DNA of 64,000 nt from Tolypothrix bouteillei VB521301 (lineage in GTDB: Bacteria > Cyanobacteriota > Cyanobacteriia > Cyanobacteriales > Nostocaceae), in assembly GCF_000760695.4 (NCBI RefSeq), contig NZ_JHEG04000001.1:2264717-2328716 (forward strand), in the 5' to 3' direction. Below are positions 9,494 to 17,528 of this stretch, one piece after another. The notes under the pieces were generated by a model. The model was not told where the DNA came from. It ran no database searches and saw only the letters and a list, made by a program, of their open reading frames with translations. Within the stretch, counting starts at the first letter, position 1, and each line of letters opens with the position of its first letter. Position numbers and translations under genes: made by a program.

Positions 9494-9823
9494 GAGCGAT
9501 AGCCTTTGAAGAGGACTATCCACTTCCACTCGGGATTGCGCTTGCGATCGTGAAGAGAGTCGTGAACTTTGAGCTAGCACTCAAGAAGTGCAAATTCAAA
9601 CCAGCAATATAGTAAACGACATATGACTAGCGCCTGTTAGCTATTTGGAAGCCTCAAAATTTCACCGTAGCTCAAGGCAAAAAATAAATTTGGGAAGGCA
9701 GACCTTTAGAAGGGGCTGCCTAACCTTAAACACTGGTGAAGAAAATTTCCGCTACAACCAAGTGTTTGTGGAGGCAATTTGATTGCCCCTCTTACAGGAC
9801 TCGACAATAAGGGAGGCTACTCC
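9494..9823 (+). promoter_or_regulatory. rpoA leader with hairpins
   Basis: This 330-base spacer between rpsK and rpoA holds no gene. It contains a strong hairpin at 9697-9720 (ggcag-a-cctt / aagg-gg-ctgcc), a longer pairing of aacact with agtgtt around 9728-9766, and a small hairpin at 9773-9787 (ggcaat-ttg-attgcc) upstream of the start. They could attenuate or process the rpoA message. This role is inferred only from the folding. Confidence 0.45.
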
Positions 9824-10771
9824 GTGGCACAATTTCAAATAGAGTGTGTAGAATCTAATACTGAAGAAAATAGAGGTCAAGCCAGTAGATTTGTCTTAGA
9901 ACCCCTAGAACGGGGTCAAGGAACTACAGTCGGCAATGCCTTAAGAAGGGTTTTACTTTCTAACTTAGAAGGGACAGCAGTAACAGCAGTCAGAATTGCA
10001 GGCGTTTCACACGAGTTTGCTACCGTTCCGGGCGTTAGGGAAGATGTTTTGGAAATCCTCATGAAAATGAAGGAAGTTGTCCTCAAAAGCTACTCCTCTC
10101 AACCCCAAATTGGTCGAGTGCTAGTTACAGGTCCGGCAACAGTCACAGTATCACACTTCGATTTACCCAGTGAAGTAGAAGCAATCGATCCCACCCAATA
10201 TGTGGCTACTGTTGCTGAAGGTGGGAAGTTGGAAATGGAATTTCGGATTGAAAGAGGTAAGGGATATCGCACTGTCGAAAGAGGTCGTGAAGAAGCTACG
10301 TCTTTGGACTTTCTTCAAATTGATTCGGTATTTATGCCAGTGCGGAAGGTTAATTACAGTGTAGAAGAAACTCGTGGAGATAATGGGATACCAAAAGACC
10401 GTTTGTTGATAGAAGTATGTACAAACGGAAGCCTGACTCCACAAGAAGCCCTTTCAGGCGCTGCTGGTATTTTGGTAGACCTATTCAATCCATTAAAAGA
10501 TATTTCGCTGGAACCAACAGACACAGCTACTGACATTCCAGACGATCCCACCGCTCAAATTCCTATTGAAGAATTACAACTTTCAGTCAGAGCTTATAAC
10601 TGTCTCAAGCGAGCACAGGTTAACTCTGTTGCCGACTTATTAGATTACACTCAAGAAGACCTATTAGAAATCAAAAACTTTGGTCAAAAGTCTGCTGAAG
10701 AGGTAGTTGAAGCCTTACAGCGACGCTTGGGAATTACCTTACCAACTGAAAGAGCTTCCAAACATCCTTAA
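9824..10771 (+). CDS. rpoA: DNA-directed RNA polymerase subunit alpha
   Basis: The product is RNA polymerase alpha: an N-terminal dimerisation domain (RFVLEPLERGQGTTVGNALRR, LLSNLEGTAVTAV) and a C-terminal domain (VRAYNCLKRAQVNSVADLL, IKNFGQKSAEEVVEAL) that contacts UP elements and activators. The frame is open from 9779, but the conserved start MAQFQIECVES corresponds to GTG at 9824. That GTG is preceded by a gggagg ribosome site at 9811-9816. The resulting 315 residues is the usual cyanobacterial length. Confidence 0.96.
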   Translation: MAQFQIECVESNTEENRGQASRFVLEPLERGQGTTVGNALRRVLLSNLEGTAVTAVRIAGVSHEFATVPGVREDVLEILMKMKEVVLKSYSSQPQIGRVLVTGPATVTVSHFDLPSEVEAIDPTQYVATVAEGGKLEMEFRIERGKGYRTVERGREEATSLDFLQIDSVFMPVRKVNYSVEETRGDNGIPKDRLLIEVCTNGSLTPQEALSGAAGILVDLFNPLKDISLEPTDTATDIPDDPTAQIPIEELQLSVRAYNCLKRAQVNSVADLLDYTQEDLLEIKNFGQKSAEEVVEALQRRLGITLPTERASKHP

Positions 10772-10773
10772 AA

Positions 10774-10858
10774 TTGCTAATGGCTAATAGCTAATAGCTA
10801 ATTACTCTATTAGTCGCTAGCCATTAGCTATTAGTCACCAACCAACTAACAACTAACA
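10774..10858. repeat. gctaata and actaaca repeats between rpoA and rplQ
   Basis: Tandem gctaatg/gctaata copies are followed by inverse ccattagctattag and then by ccaactaacaactaac units of a second heptamer family. Both families recur elsewhere in this window. Confidence 0.75.
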
Positions 10859-10864
10859 AAGATT

Positions 10865-11215
10865 ATGCGCCACCGTTGTCGAGTAAAACAACTTAGCAAA
10901 CCAGCCGACCAGCGTCGCGCTTTGTTGCGATCGCTCACTACCGAACTGATCCGTCACGGACGAATCACTACTACCTTAATCCGAGCTAAGGTATTGCGTT
11001 CCGAGGTGGACAAAATGATTACCCTAGCTAAAGATGGTTCCCTAGCAGCACGCCGCCAAGCCCTTGGTTATATATATGACAAAGAATTGGTTCGCGCTCT
11101 GTTTGAACAAGCCCCCACTCGGTATGCAAATCGTCAAGGTGGTTACACAAGAGTTTTACACACCGTTCCTCGTCGGGGTGATAATGCTCAAATGGCAATC
11201 ATTGAATTGGTTTAA
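10865..11215 (+). CDS. rplQ: 50S ribosomal protein L17
   Basis: The 116-residue product starts [20 protein letters not shown] and includes [21 protein letters not shown] and the C-terminal [25 protein letters not shown]17 lies near the tunnel exit. Its position after rpoA is canonical. Confidence 0.98.
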   Translation: MRHRCRVKQLSKPADQRRALLRSLTTELIRHGRITTTLIRAKVLRSEVDKMITLAKDGSLAARRQALGYIYDKELVRALFEQAPTRYANRQGGYTRVLHTVPRRGDNAQMAIIELV

Positions 11216-11275
11216 TAAAGGATAAAGGATGAAAGATAAAAAATTAATTTTATACTTCATCCTTCTTACCTGAGT
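11213..11275. repeat. aaggatga / ttcatcctt inverted repeats between rplQ and truA
   Basis: Direct copies of aaggata/aaggatg are followed by the inverse acttcatccttctt. The arms aaggatgaa and ttcatcctt can pair. The family matches the rplO-secY spacer. Confidence 0.65.
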
Positions 11276-11283
11276 CGATCGTT

Positions 11284-12111
11284 ATGCCAAACAGCCACCA
11301 GCTTAAAACAAGAACTTATCGAGTCGCCCTGGTCATTCAATACCTGGGTACTCATTTTCATGGGTGGCAAAGGCAACCACAACAAAGAACCGTTCAAGAA
11401 GAGATAGAAAAAGCGATCGCGACTGTACTGGGTTCTCCGGTAACACTTCATGGCGCTGGGCGAACTGATGCTGGAGTTCATGCTGCGGCTCAAGTCGCCC
11501 ACTTCAATGTCACCAGTCCAATTCCAGCTTGTAAGTGGGCAGTTATCCTCAACAGTTATTTGCCCAAAGATATATTGATTCGGGCTTCAGCAGAGGTTAA
11601 TGATGGTTGGCACGCTCGCTTTAGTGCCATCTACCGAAGATATCGTTATACGTTATATACTGAAGGATTGCCGAACTTGTTTGCCAGCGCTGTAAGTTGG
11701 CATTATTATATTGAGCCCTTGGATGAATCATTGATGCAAGCGGCATTAAAACCGCTCATTGGGCATCATCACCTAGCTGCTTTTCATCGAGCAAATTCAG
11801 CACGAAAGCACTCCTGGGTAGATATACAAGCTGCGGAGTGCTATCGCAATGGACCGTTTCTGCACGTAGAAATTCAAGCAAATGGATTTTTATATGGCAT
11901 GGTGCGGCTGTTAGTAGGGATGCTAGTACAAGTAGGTTCAGGACAGCGAACACCAGAAAACTTTACTGACCTATGGAAATACGAACGGCGTGAAGAAGTG
12001 AAACACGCTGCGCCTTCCCAAGGTTTATGTTTGTTGCGAGTGGGCTATCCACATTTTCCCTTTCCTCCAGAAATTTGGTTTGATACTCAACCAAAATTTG
12101 TATTTAGTTAG
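11284..12111 (+). CDS. truA: tRNA pseudouridine(38-40) synthase TruA
   Basis: The 275-residue product modifies uridines 38-40 in the anticodon arm. The catalytic aspartate lies in GAGRTDAGVHAAAQVAHF. Further TruA features are YLGTHFHGWQRQP near the N-terminus, RRYRYTLY and FLYGMVRLLVGMLVQVG. The location between rplQ and rplM is the usual cyanobacterial arrangement. Confidence 0.97.
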   Translation: MPNSHQLKTRTYRVALVIQYLGTHFHGWQRQPQQRTVQEEIEKAIATVLGSPVTLHGAGRTDAGVHAAAQVAHFNVTSPIPACKWAVILNSYLPKDILIRASAEVNDGWHARFSAIYRRYRYTLYTEGLPNLFASAVSWHYYIEPLDESLMQAALKPLIGHHHLAAFHRANSARKHSWVDIQAAECYRNGPFLHVEIQANGFLYGMVRLLVGMLVQVGSGQRTPENFTDLWKYERREEVKHAAPSQGLCLLRVGYPHFPFPPEIWFDTQPKFVFS

Positions 12112-12191
12112 TGGTTATTAGATAGTAGTTAGTCTAACAACTAACAACTAACAACTAACAACTAACAACTAACAACTAACAACTAACCACC
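12112..12191. repeat. actaaca heptamer array between truA and rplM
   Basis: At least seven tandem copies of caactaa/aacaact follow two copies of the inverse type (ttagtgg, tagttag). The array ends directly upstream of the rplM ATG, so the ribosome-binding region itself lies in repeat DNA. Confidence 0.88.
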
Positions 12192-12192
12192 A

Positions 12193-12645
12193 ATGACTAA
12201 CAAAACTTTCCTTCCTCCCCAGAAAACACTTCAGCACAATTGGTATGTAGTAGATGCGGCTGACCAACGCCTTGGTCGCCTTGCTACCGAAGTTGCCATG
12301 ATTCTTAGAGGAAAAAATAAACCCGAATATACTCCTCATATGGATACAGGTGACTTTGTCATTGTTATCAATGCTGAGAAAATAGCCGTCACAGGTAAAA
12401 AACGCACTCAAAAAGTTTACAAACGTCACTCCGGACGTCCGGGTGGTATGAAGACAGAAAGCTTTGATAAGCTGCAACAGCGTTTGCCAGAACGGATTGT
12501 AGAGCATGCTATTAAAGGTATGTTACCTAAGAATAGTTTGGGTCGCCAGCTGTTTACCAAGCTAAAAGTGTATGCTGGACCCACTCATCCCCATGCAGCA
12601 CAGCAACCCAAAGAGTTAAAGATTCAGACAATTCCAGGAGAATAA
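12193..12645 (+). CDS. rplM: 50S ribosomal protein L13
   Basis: The 150-residue product contains [20 protein letters not shown], the [18 protein letters not shown] block, HSGRPGG and the C-terminal [18 protein letters not shown]13 is an early-assembly protein of the 50S subunit. No classical Shine-Dalgarno is seen because the tandem repeat reaches the start codon. rpsI follows after five bases. Confidence 0.98.
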   Translation: MTNKTFLPPQKTLQHNWYVVDAADQRLGRLATEVAMILRGKNKPEYTPHMDTGDFVIVINAEKIAVTGKKRTQKVYKRHSGRPGGMKTESFDKLQQRLPERIVEHAIKGMLPKNSLGRQLFTKLKVYAGPTHPHAAQQPKELKIQTIPGE

Positions 12646-12650
12646 TATTC

Positions 12651-13067
12651 ATGCAAGCAACAGACACTAACAGCGGGCGTGCCATGTACTGGGGTACAGG
12701 TCGTCGGAAATCCGCAATCGCAAGAGTTCGTTTGGTTCCCGGTACCGGACAATTGATTGTAAATGGCAAACCTGGAGATCTTTACTTCCAGTTCAACGCC
12801 AATTACCTCGCAGTTGCTAAAGCGCCCTTAGAAACTCTAGGTTTGGAAAACGAATACGACATCCTCGTGAAAGCTGAGGGCGGTGGCTTAACCGGACAGT
12901 CGGATGCTGTTCGCTTGGGAGTTGCTCGTGCTTTGTGCCAACTCGATCCCGATAACCGTTCACCTTTGAAAAGCGAAGGGTATCTGACTCGCGACCCCAG
13001 AGCCAAAGAGCGCAAAAAGTACGGTTTGCACAAAGCTCGCAAAGCACCTCAGTACTCGAAGCGATAA
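12651..13067 (+). CDS. rpsI: 30S ribosomal protein S9
   Basis: The 138-residue product contains [39 protein letters not shown] and the C-terminal [20 protein letters not shown], all diagnostic of S9, whose C-terminal tail contacts the P-site tRNA. It is coupled to rplM as in most bacteria. Confidence 0.98.
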   Translation: MQATDTNSGRAMYWGTGRRKSAIARVRLVPGTGQLIVNGKPGDLYFQFNANYLAVAKAPLETLGLENEYDILVKAEGGGLTGQSDAVRLGVARALCQLDPDNRSPLKSEGYLTRDPRAKERKKYGLHKARKAPQYSKR

Positions 13068-13071
13068 TGGA

Positions 13072-13150
13072 AGATTGGCTAATGGCTAATGGCTAATAGC
13101 TAATGGTTCGGGTTGTAGCTGGCAATTAGCAAATAGCAATTAGCTTTTTG
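13072..13150. repeat. gctaatg heptamer repeats between rpsI and rpmE
   Basis: Four to five tandem copies of ggctaat/agctaat are followed by the inverse aattagcaaatagcaattagc. This is the same family as the rpsH-rplF array. Confidence 0.8.
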
Positions 13151-13187
13151 GCAATATAATGTATATATATCAACCACGGAAGAGAAA

Positions 13188-13427
13188 ATGGCTAAACAAG
13201 GAATTCATCCTCAGTGGTATCCTGAAGCCAAAGTTTACTGCAACGGTCAACTTGTTATGACTGTAGGCGCTGCTAAGCCAGAGTTGCACGTAGATGTTTG
13301 GTCGGGAAACCATCCTTTCTACACTGGAACTCAGAAGATTATCGACACTGAAGGTCGCGTAGAGCGCTTCATGAGAAAGTACGGCATGATGGAAGGTCAA
13401 ACTACCAGCAGCAAACGCAAAAAGTAG
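13188..13427 (+). CDS. rpmE: 50S ribosomal protein L31
   Basis: The 79-residue product starts MAKQGIHPQWYPEAKVYCNG and contains the L31 signature WSGNHPFYTGTQKIIDTEGRVERF. The zinc-binding cysteines of C+ type L31 are mostly missing. One cysteine remains at residue 18 and the usual CxxC before HPFYTG is WSGN here, so this is a zinc-independent form. It precedes prfA, a conserved cyanobacterial neighbourhood. Confidence 0.96.
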   Translation: MAKQGIHPQWYPEAKVYCNGQLVMTVGAAKPELHVDVWSGNHPFYTGTQKIIDTEGRVERFMRKYGMMEGQTTSSKRKK

Positions 13428-13533
13428 CGGGCTGGCTTTAGCTTTTAACGACGACCCTGCGCTGGCTGGGTCGATTTGTCGTATCTAATGCTCAAGCCAA
13501 TTTGCTATTTTTGAAGGAGTGACTGAACCCGTC

Positions 13534-14628
13534 ATGGCTGAAATATATCTTCTGGAGAAACTCAAGTCAGTTGAACAAACGTTTAATGAATTGACTCGTC
13601 GTCTTGCCGATCCCGATACTGCTAAAAATCCTGATGAGTATCAAAAGATCGCTAAGGCACGCTCATCGTTAGAAGAAGTTGTAGAAACGTATGACATCTG
13701 GAAAAAAGCGCAGGAAGACTTAATAGGGGCGCGTCAGGTGTTAAAAGAAGCTCAAGGCGATCCAGAGATGCAACAAATGGCAGCTTTGGAAGTCGATGAA
13801 CTCGAGCAGAAAGTAGAAGAATTAGAAAATCGTCTAAAAATATTGCTACTGCCCCGCGATCCAAATGATGACAAAAACATTATGCTGGAAATTCGTGCCG
13901 GTACTGGTGGTGATGAAGCCAGTATTTGGGCGGGAGATTTAGTACGATTGTACTCGCGCTATGCTGACAGCCAAGGTTGGCGCGTAAAAATGGTCAGTGA
14001 GTCCTTGGCTGAAATGGGCGGTTTCAAAGAAGCTATTCTAGAGATTCAGGGTGATAACGTCTACAGCAAGCTTAAATTTGAAGCTGGGGTACATCGCGTA
14101 CAGCGCGTACCAGTCACGGAGGCTGGAGGACGAGTTCACACTTCTACCGCTACTGTGGCAGTTATGCCAGAGGTGGATGATGTAGAAATCCACATCGATC
14201 CCAAGGAGATTGAATTAACAACGGCTCGATCTGGCGGTGCAGGCGGACAAAACGTCAACAAGGTGGAAACAGCTGTTGATTTGTTCCACAAGCCTACTGG
14301 TATTCGTATTTTCTGTACGGAAGAACGCAGCCAGTTACAAAACAAAGAACGCGCCATGCAGATCCTCAGAGCAAAGCTGTATGAAATGAAGTTACGCGAA
14401 CAGCAAGAAGCTGTCACTTCCATGCGGCGAAGCCAAGTAGGAACTGGTTCGCGTTCTGAAAAGATCCGCACGTACAACTATAAAGATAACCGTGTTACCG
14501 ATCATAGATTGGGTGAAAACTACTCGCTCAATACCTTCCTAGAAGGGGAAATTGAATACGTTATTCAAGCTTGTATCTCTCAAGATCAGCAAGAGCGTTT
14601 AGCGGAATTAGCCTCTGCTACTAATTAG
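13534..14628 (+). CDS. prfA: Peptide chain release factor 1
   Basis: The product ends translation at UAA and UAG. The catalytic GGQ loop is in [20 protein letters not shown], and the family segments [11 protein letters not shown] and [14 protein letters not shown] are present. The frame is open from GTG 13519, but ATG 13534 ([15 protein letters not shown]) matches the family start. The ribosome site gaaggag at 13513-13519 overlaps that GTG. From ATG the protein is 364 residues, the normal length. It closes the ribosomal gene cluster. Confidence 0.97.
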   Translation: MAEIYLLEKLKSVEQTFNELTRRLADPDTAKNPDEYQKIAKARSSLEEVVETYDIWKKAQEDLIGARQVLKEAQGDPEMQQMAALEVDELEQKVEELENRLKILLLPRDPNDDKNIMLEIRAGTGGDEASIWAGDLVRLYSRYADSQGWRVKMVSESLAEMGGFKEAILEIQGDNVYSKLKFEAGVHRVQRVPVTEAGGRVHTSTATVAVMPEVDDVEIHIDPKEIELTTARSGGAGGQNVNKVETAVDLFHKPTGIRIFCTEERSQLQNKERAMQILRAKLYEMKLREQQEAVTSMRRSQVGTGSRSEKIRTYNYKDNRVTDHRLGENYSLNTFLEGEIEYVIQACISQDQQERLAELASATN

Positions 14629-14714
14629 TGGTCTGCCTGTTGATTTTGAGAGGCAGTAGAGACTTGGTATCACCTCGATTCGGTGGGGGCAGCCTGGAAA
14701 CGAGATATTATCTG

Positions 14715-14732
14715 AGGGGCCTCCTTGCCCCT
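14715..14732. terminator. Hairpin between prfA and the convergent small gene
   Basis: The arms aggggc and gcccct (six bp) enclose ctcctt. They lie between the convergent prfA and the gene ending at 14736. There is no long T-run, so a terminator role is plausible but not certain. Confidence 0.4.
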
Positions 14733-14735
14733 TCA

Positions 14736-15176
14736 TCAAACTGCTTGTAGTAGCACGGATGTTTCCAAAATATACAAGCAGTTTTTTAATGCGTTTCTAA
14801 GTACATCTTCCATATCCTTGAGATATGGATAGCAAGCGAATTCGTACTTCATGATGCGATCGAGCAAAACCCATTCCTTTAAGCTTTGACAAGCATTAAC
14901 TAACTTTTCCACTTCCACTTGCCACTTTGTAAAAATCCGGTAGCTGAAGAATCCACTACAAACGCCACCTTTTTCATCCCAATAAGATATACACACTTGA
15001 TGCTTTAAACAACGAATTTTTTTAATTTCTTTAACTTTGCAGCCTTGTGCCTTCAAAGCGTGTTTGGCTTCGGCATTGGAAATTTCCCATTCTTCTGGTT
15101 TAATTTTATTAGAAGCGATTAAGCTTTGACCTTTGCGGCGATATTTCTTGTGAGTCTTGTGCGATCGCTGATGCAT
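14736..15176 (-). CDS. Hypothetical protein, 146 residues
   Basis: I do not recognise this family. The N-terminus is strongly basic (MHQRSHKTHKKYRRKGQS). The middle holds several cysteines (GCKVKEIKKIRCLKHQVC and GGVCSGFF) that could form a metal site or disulfides. The C-terminal part (WVLLDRIMKYEFACYPYLKDMED) looks helical. There is no signal peptide or membrane segment. It is convergent with prfA and divergent from the regulator gene at 15355. Confidence 0.55.
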   Translation of the reverse strand: MHQRSHKTHKKYRRKGQSLIASNKIKPEEWEISNAEAKHALKAQGCKVKEIKKIRCLKHQVCISYWDEKGGVCSGFFSYRIFTKWQVEVEKLVNACQSLKEWVLLDRIMKYEFACYPYLKDMEDVLRNALKNCLYILETSVLLQAV

Positions 15177-15243
15177 GACGTATTTTCATCCTACAGACAA
15201 ACAAACCTGTAGACCAAGTCGTTTTATCGCACCCAGTCTTTGA

Positions 15244-15260
15244 TTGACAACTTAAGTTGT
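15244..15260. promoter_or_regulatory. Perfect palindrome overlapping a -35-like box
   Basis: A 14-base perfect palindrome (acaacttaagttgt, 15247-15260) overlaps ttgaca (15244-15249), a consensus -35 box. It lies about 100 bases before the XRE-type gene and could be an autoregulatory operator. No good -10 box was found at standard spacing. Confidence 0.4.
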
Positions 15261-15354
15261 ATATTTAAAACTCAGGTAGAAGTGTACTGCTAAATAATGA
15301 GGATGTCAACAGACAAATAAACTGGTTATTATGCAAATAGACTTGTAGTTACAG

Positions 15355-15720
15355 TTGGTTAGCCAAGCAGCAGTGAACACAGAAAGCAGACAGAAACTGG
15401 TAGAAATTATCAAGCTGGCTCGTGGTTCAATGAGCCAACGGGCGTTTGGCAAGCTTTTGGGTGTTTCTGCTACTGCTGTTCAAATGTGGGAAAAAGGCGT
15501 TAAGGTACCAGACACAGAAAATTTAGCTCAAATTGCAGCGAGAGCAGGATATACGCTAGAAGAACTTCTTTGCTGTTTGGAAGGGAAATCAGTCACAGAA
15601 ACTTCTGATGTCAACTTAATTCTCAGACAAATTAATCACATGCCTCTGACCCAAGTCGCTCAGATCGTGCAAGCTGGGGCGGCGCGATTGGCTGCGGCGG
15701 CTGAGGCTTTAAGCGATTGA
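15355..15720 (+). CDS. XRE-family helix-turn-helix regulator
   Basis: The product has a Cro/CI-type helix-turn-helix at about residues 20-75: MSQRAFGKLLGVSATAVQMW, then VPDTENLAQIAARAGYTLEELL. The C-terminal part (LILRQINHMPLTQVAQIVQA) is alanine-rich and probably mediates oligomerisation. The frame starts at TTG 15355. GTG 15373 (MNTESRQKLVEIIKLA) is an equally likely start, and no clear ribosome site decides between them. The target is unknown, but palindromes lie both upstream and downstream of the gene. Confidence 0.75.
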   Translation: MVSQAAVNTESRQKLVEIIKLARGSMSQRAFGKLLGVSATAVQMWEKGVKVPDTENLAQIAARAGYTLEELLCCLEGKSVTETSDVNLILRQINHMPLTQVAQIVQAGAARLAAAAEALSD

Positions 15721-15803
15721 CCTAAGGCTAGTTGAGCAATTTAAACCTCTGCAGGATTGACAAAAGCGGGGTAAGAAGTAATAAATACTTTCAACGAATA
15801 GTG

Positions 15804-15882
15804 CTGTCACTTTTGATGACATAAAAGCAAAACTTGGGTTAAAACAGAATGAAACTATTTTTCTGTCATCAAAAGATGACTG
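15804..15882. promoter_or_regulatory. Two inverted copies of a GTCATCAAAAG(A)TGAC element
   Basis: One copy (15804-15820) reads ctgtcacttttgatgac. The other (15863-15882) reads ctgtcatcaaaagatgactg and is nearly the reverse complement of the first. Each is itself an imperfect palindrome. Paired sites of this kind upstream of the gene at 15989 look like operators, possibly for the neighbouring XRE protein. Confidence 0.5.
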
Positions 15883-15988
15883 TAGCTATCCCCTTTCTCA
15901 TTTTTTGAGTGTTGGGGCTAAATAGCATATGGTTCTCATCATCTTGGTGGATTCAAGATAGAACAAAATCTGTGTATAAGGTGCACCT

Positions 15989-16489
15989 ATGTCATTACGT
16001 AAAGAACCATTGGATTGGCAATTAGATGCTAGCGAAACTTACCTACCATTTCACTATAAAGGCTCCCTTGCAGGACTCTTAAAACAAGAATTTGCTGACG
16101 AAGTGTTAAAGGTTTTAAATGAAGATGAAATTTTAAAAAAAGCTCTAAAAATAGCTTGTGCTGAATTAATCAAACAGTCGGGTGGTGAACTCAGCCAAGT
16201 AAAAGACTTAATGAAAAAATACATAAAAATGAGCGAACGTCCCAAACATGGAACGAGAGCGATCGCAACTTTACTTGGCGAGAGACAACTAGAACTTGAT
16301 TTGAACAATCAAGAGTTTGTTAAATTCTGCGATACTTTTAAGTTATCGCCTGTAGAACTGAATAGTATTTACGCTGGAGAACCAGTAGATGATAGTTTAT
16401 TAGCACCGCTCTCTAGAATTTTAGGTATATCGAAAACCGAGCTGTGTACCATTCGAGATGGTTGCGAACGGGAAAAGGTTAGTGGTTAG
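15989..16489 (+). CDS. Hypothetical protein with C-terminal HTH-like region
   Basis: This is a 166-residue protein of unknown function. The N-terminal 90 residues are helical and charged (LLKQEFADEVLKVLNEDEIL). Residues about 90-160 resemble a small helix-turn-helix fold (RAIATLLGERQLELDLNNQE, LAPLSRILGISKTELCTIRD). An aaggtgc ribosome-like site precedes the ATG. The final codons (Val-Ser-Gly-stop) lie inside a repeat block, so the original C-terminus may have been replaced by repeat DNA. The paired palindromes upstream suggest regulation. Confidence 0.6.
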   Translation: MSLRKEPLDWQLDASETYLPFHYKGSLAGLLKQEFADEVLKVLNEDEILKKALKIACAELIKQSGGELSQVKDLMKKYIKMSERPKHGTRAIATLLGERQLELDLNNQEFVKFCDTFKLSPVELNSIYAGEPVDDSLLAPLSRILGISKTELCTIRDGCEREKVSG

Positions 16490-16538
16490 TGGTTGGTGGT
16501 TAGTCGTTAGTTGTTTCACTAACGACTAACGACTAACC
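16476..16538. terminator. gttagtgg repeats with perfect 14-bp hairpin, bidirectional
   Basis: Heptamer-type units ggttagt are followed by an inverted copy. The arms 16498-16511 and 16525-16538 match perfectly over 14 bp with a 13-base loop. The block separates two convergent genes and supplies the last codons and stop of the left one, so it probably serves as a two-way terminator. Confidence 0.6.
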
Positions 16539-16539
16539 C

Positions 16540-17436
16540 TTATCTTCTTGGTGTAGCATCACCAAATTTAATCAAAAGAGCAATAACAAGACTCACAACC
16601 AAAATAATTGTCGTACTTAAAGCAGAACCAAATCCCCAATTTTGAGTGGGACCGAGGAACTGATTGTAGACTAGCCGTGCTGCTGTCATGCTAGAAGCTC
16701 CGCCCAGTAATTCTGGATTGATGAAATCACCGAATGCAGTGATAAATACGAGAAAAGAACTCGCAGCAATTCCAGTTAAAGTTTGAGGAACTGTGATTTT
16801 CAAAAAGGTTTGTATGGGATTTGCTCCTAAATCGGCGGCTGCTTCTAATAAACGTTTATCTAATTTTTCTAGGGCTGCATATAAAATTAAAACCATGTAG
16901 GGTAATAAGCTATAGCTCATACCAATTAGCACTGCAGGATTGCGGTTAAGTATATCTATAGTGGGTAAACCTATAGTACTCAGTATGCTGTTGAGTAATC
17001 CAGTGGGACGGAGAATTGTAATCCAAGCATAAGAGCGAAGCAGGGAAGAAGTCCATAAAGGTAAAACAAAACCAATGAGCAGCAAGTTGCGCCAGCGAGA
17101 CGGTGCGATCTGAGCAATCCAATACGCAACAGGAAAACCAAAGATCAAACAAATAATTGTGGACTTTATAGCCAAATCAAGCGATCGCACCATAACTTGC
17201 AGGTACAGGGGATCGAGTATTCGGATGTAGTTGTAGAGATTTCGAGGGTTGACTATTTCTCCAGGTCTGATATTTGGTACTAAACTTAACTCAAAAATAA
17301 TAAGTGTTGGCAGTACTAACAAAAGCAACAACCAAAGTCCAGATGGTGCAAGCAGTATCAATGGTTGTAGGAAGTCCAACCAAGGACGACGAAATTTTGG
17401 GGCTTTGGCAATTTGATTTGAGGTTTGAGTGGTCAC
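16540..17436 (-). CDS. potB: ABC transporter permease, PotB-like (spermidine/putrescine type)
   Basis: The 298-residue product is an inner-membrane permease with about six transmembrane segments and the EAA loop LEAAADLGANPIQTFLKITVPQ that contacts the ATPase. FGDFINPELLGGASSMTAARL is typical of PotB/PotH permeases. GTG (MTTQTSNQIAKAPKFRR) is the start. No potC follows it, and its likely partners potA and potD lie about 20 kb away on the same strand. It now sits 92 bases behind a signalling gene and may depend on that gene's promoter. Confidence 0.85.
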   Translation of the reverse strand: MTTQTSNQIAKAPKFRRPWLDFLQPLILLAPSGLWLLLLLVLPTLIIFELSLVPNIRPGEIVNPRNLYNYIRILDPLYLQVMVRSLDLAIKSTIICLIFGFPVAYWIAQIAPSRWRNLLLIGFVLPLWTSSLLRSYAWITILRPTGLLNSILSTIGLPTIDILNRNPAVLIGMSYSLLPYMVLILYAALEKLDKRLLEAAADLGANPIQTFLKITVPQTLTGIAASSFLVFITAFGDFINPELLGGASSMTAARLVYNQFLGPTQNWGFGSALSTTIILVVSLVIALLIKFGDATPRR

Positions 17437-17528
17437 AAGCCGATCGACAATTTTTCACGAACTTATTTAGTTTAGTCTGGAAGTCAGAAAATAGAGCTAC
17501 TTGCAGTGCAAGGAAAAGATCCGATAGC

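Noticed and set aside
9779..9823. Earlier TTG start for rpoA
   Set aside because: The conserved alpha-subunit N-terminus and a gggagg ribosome site both point to GTG 9824.
14736..15176. A ribosomal or translation-linked role for the small gene after prfA
   Set aside because: It is on the opposite strand, convergent with prfA, and resembles no translation protein. Only its position suggested a link.
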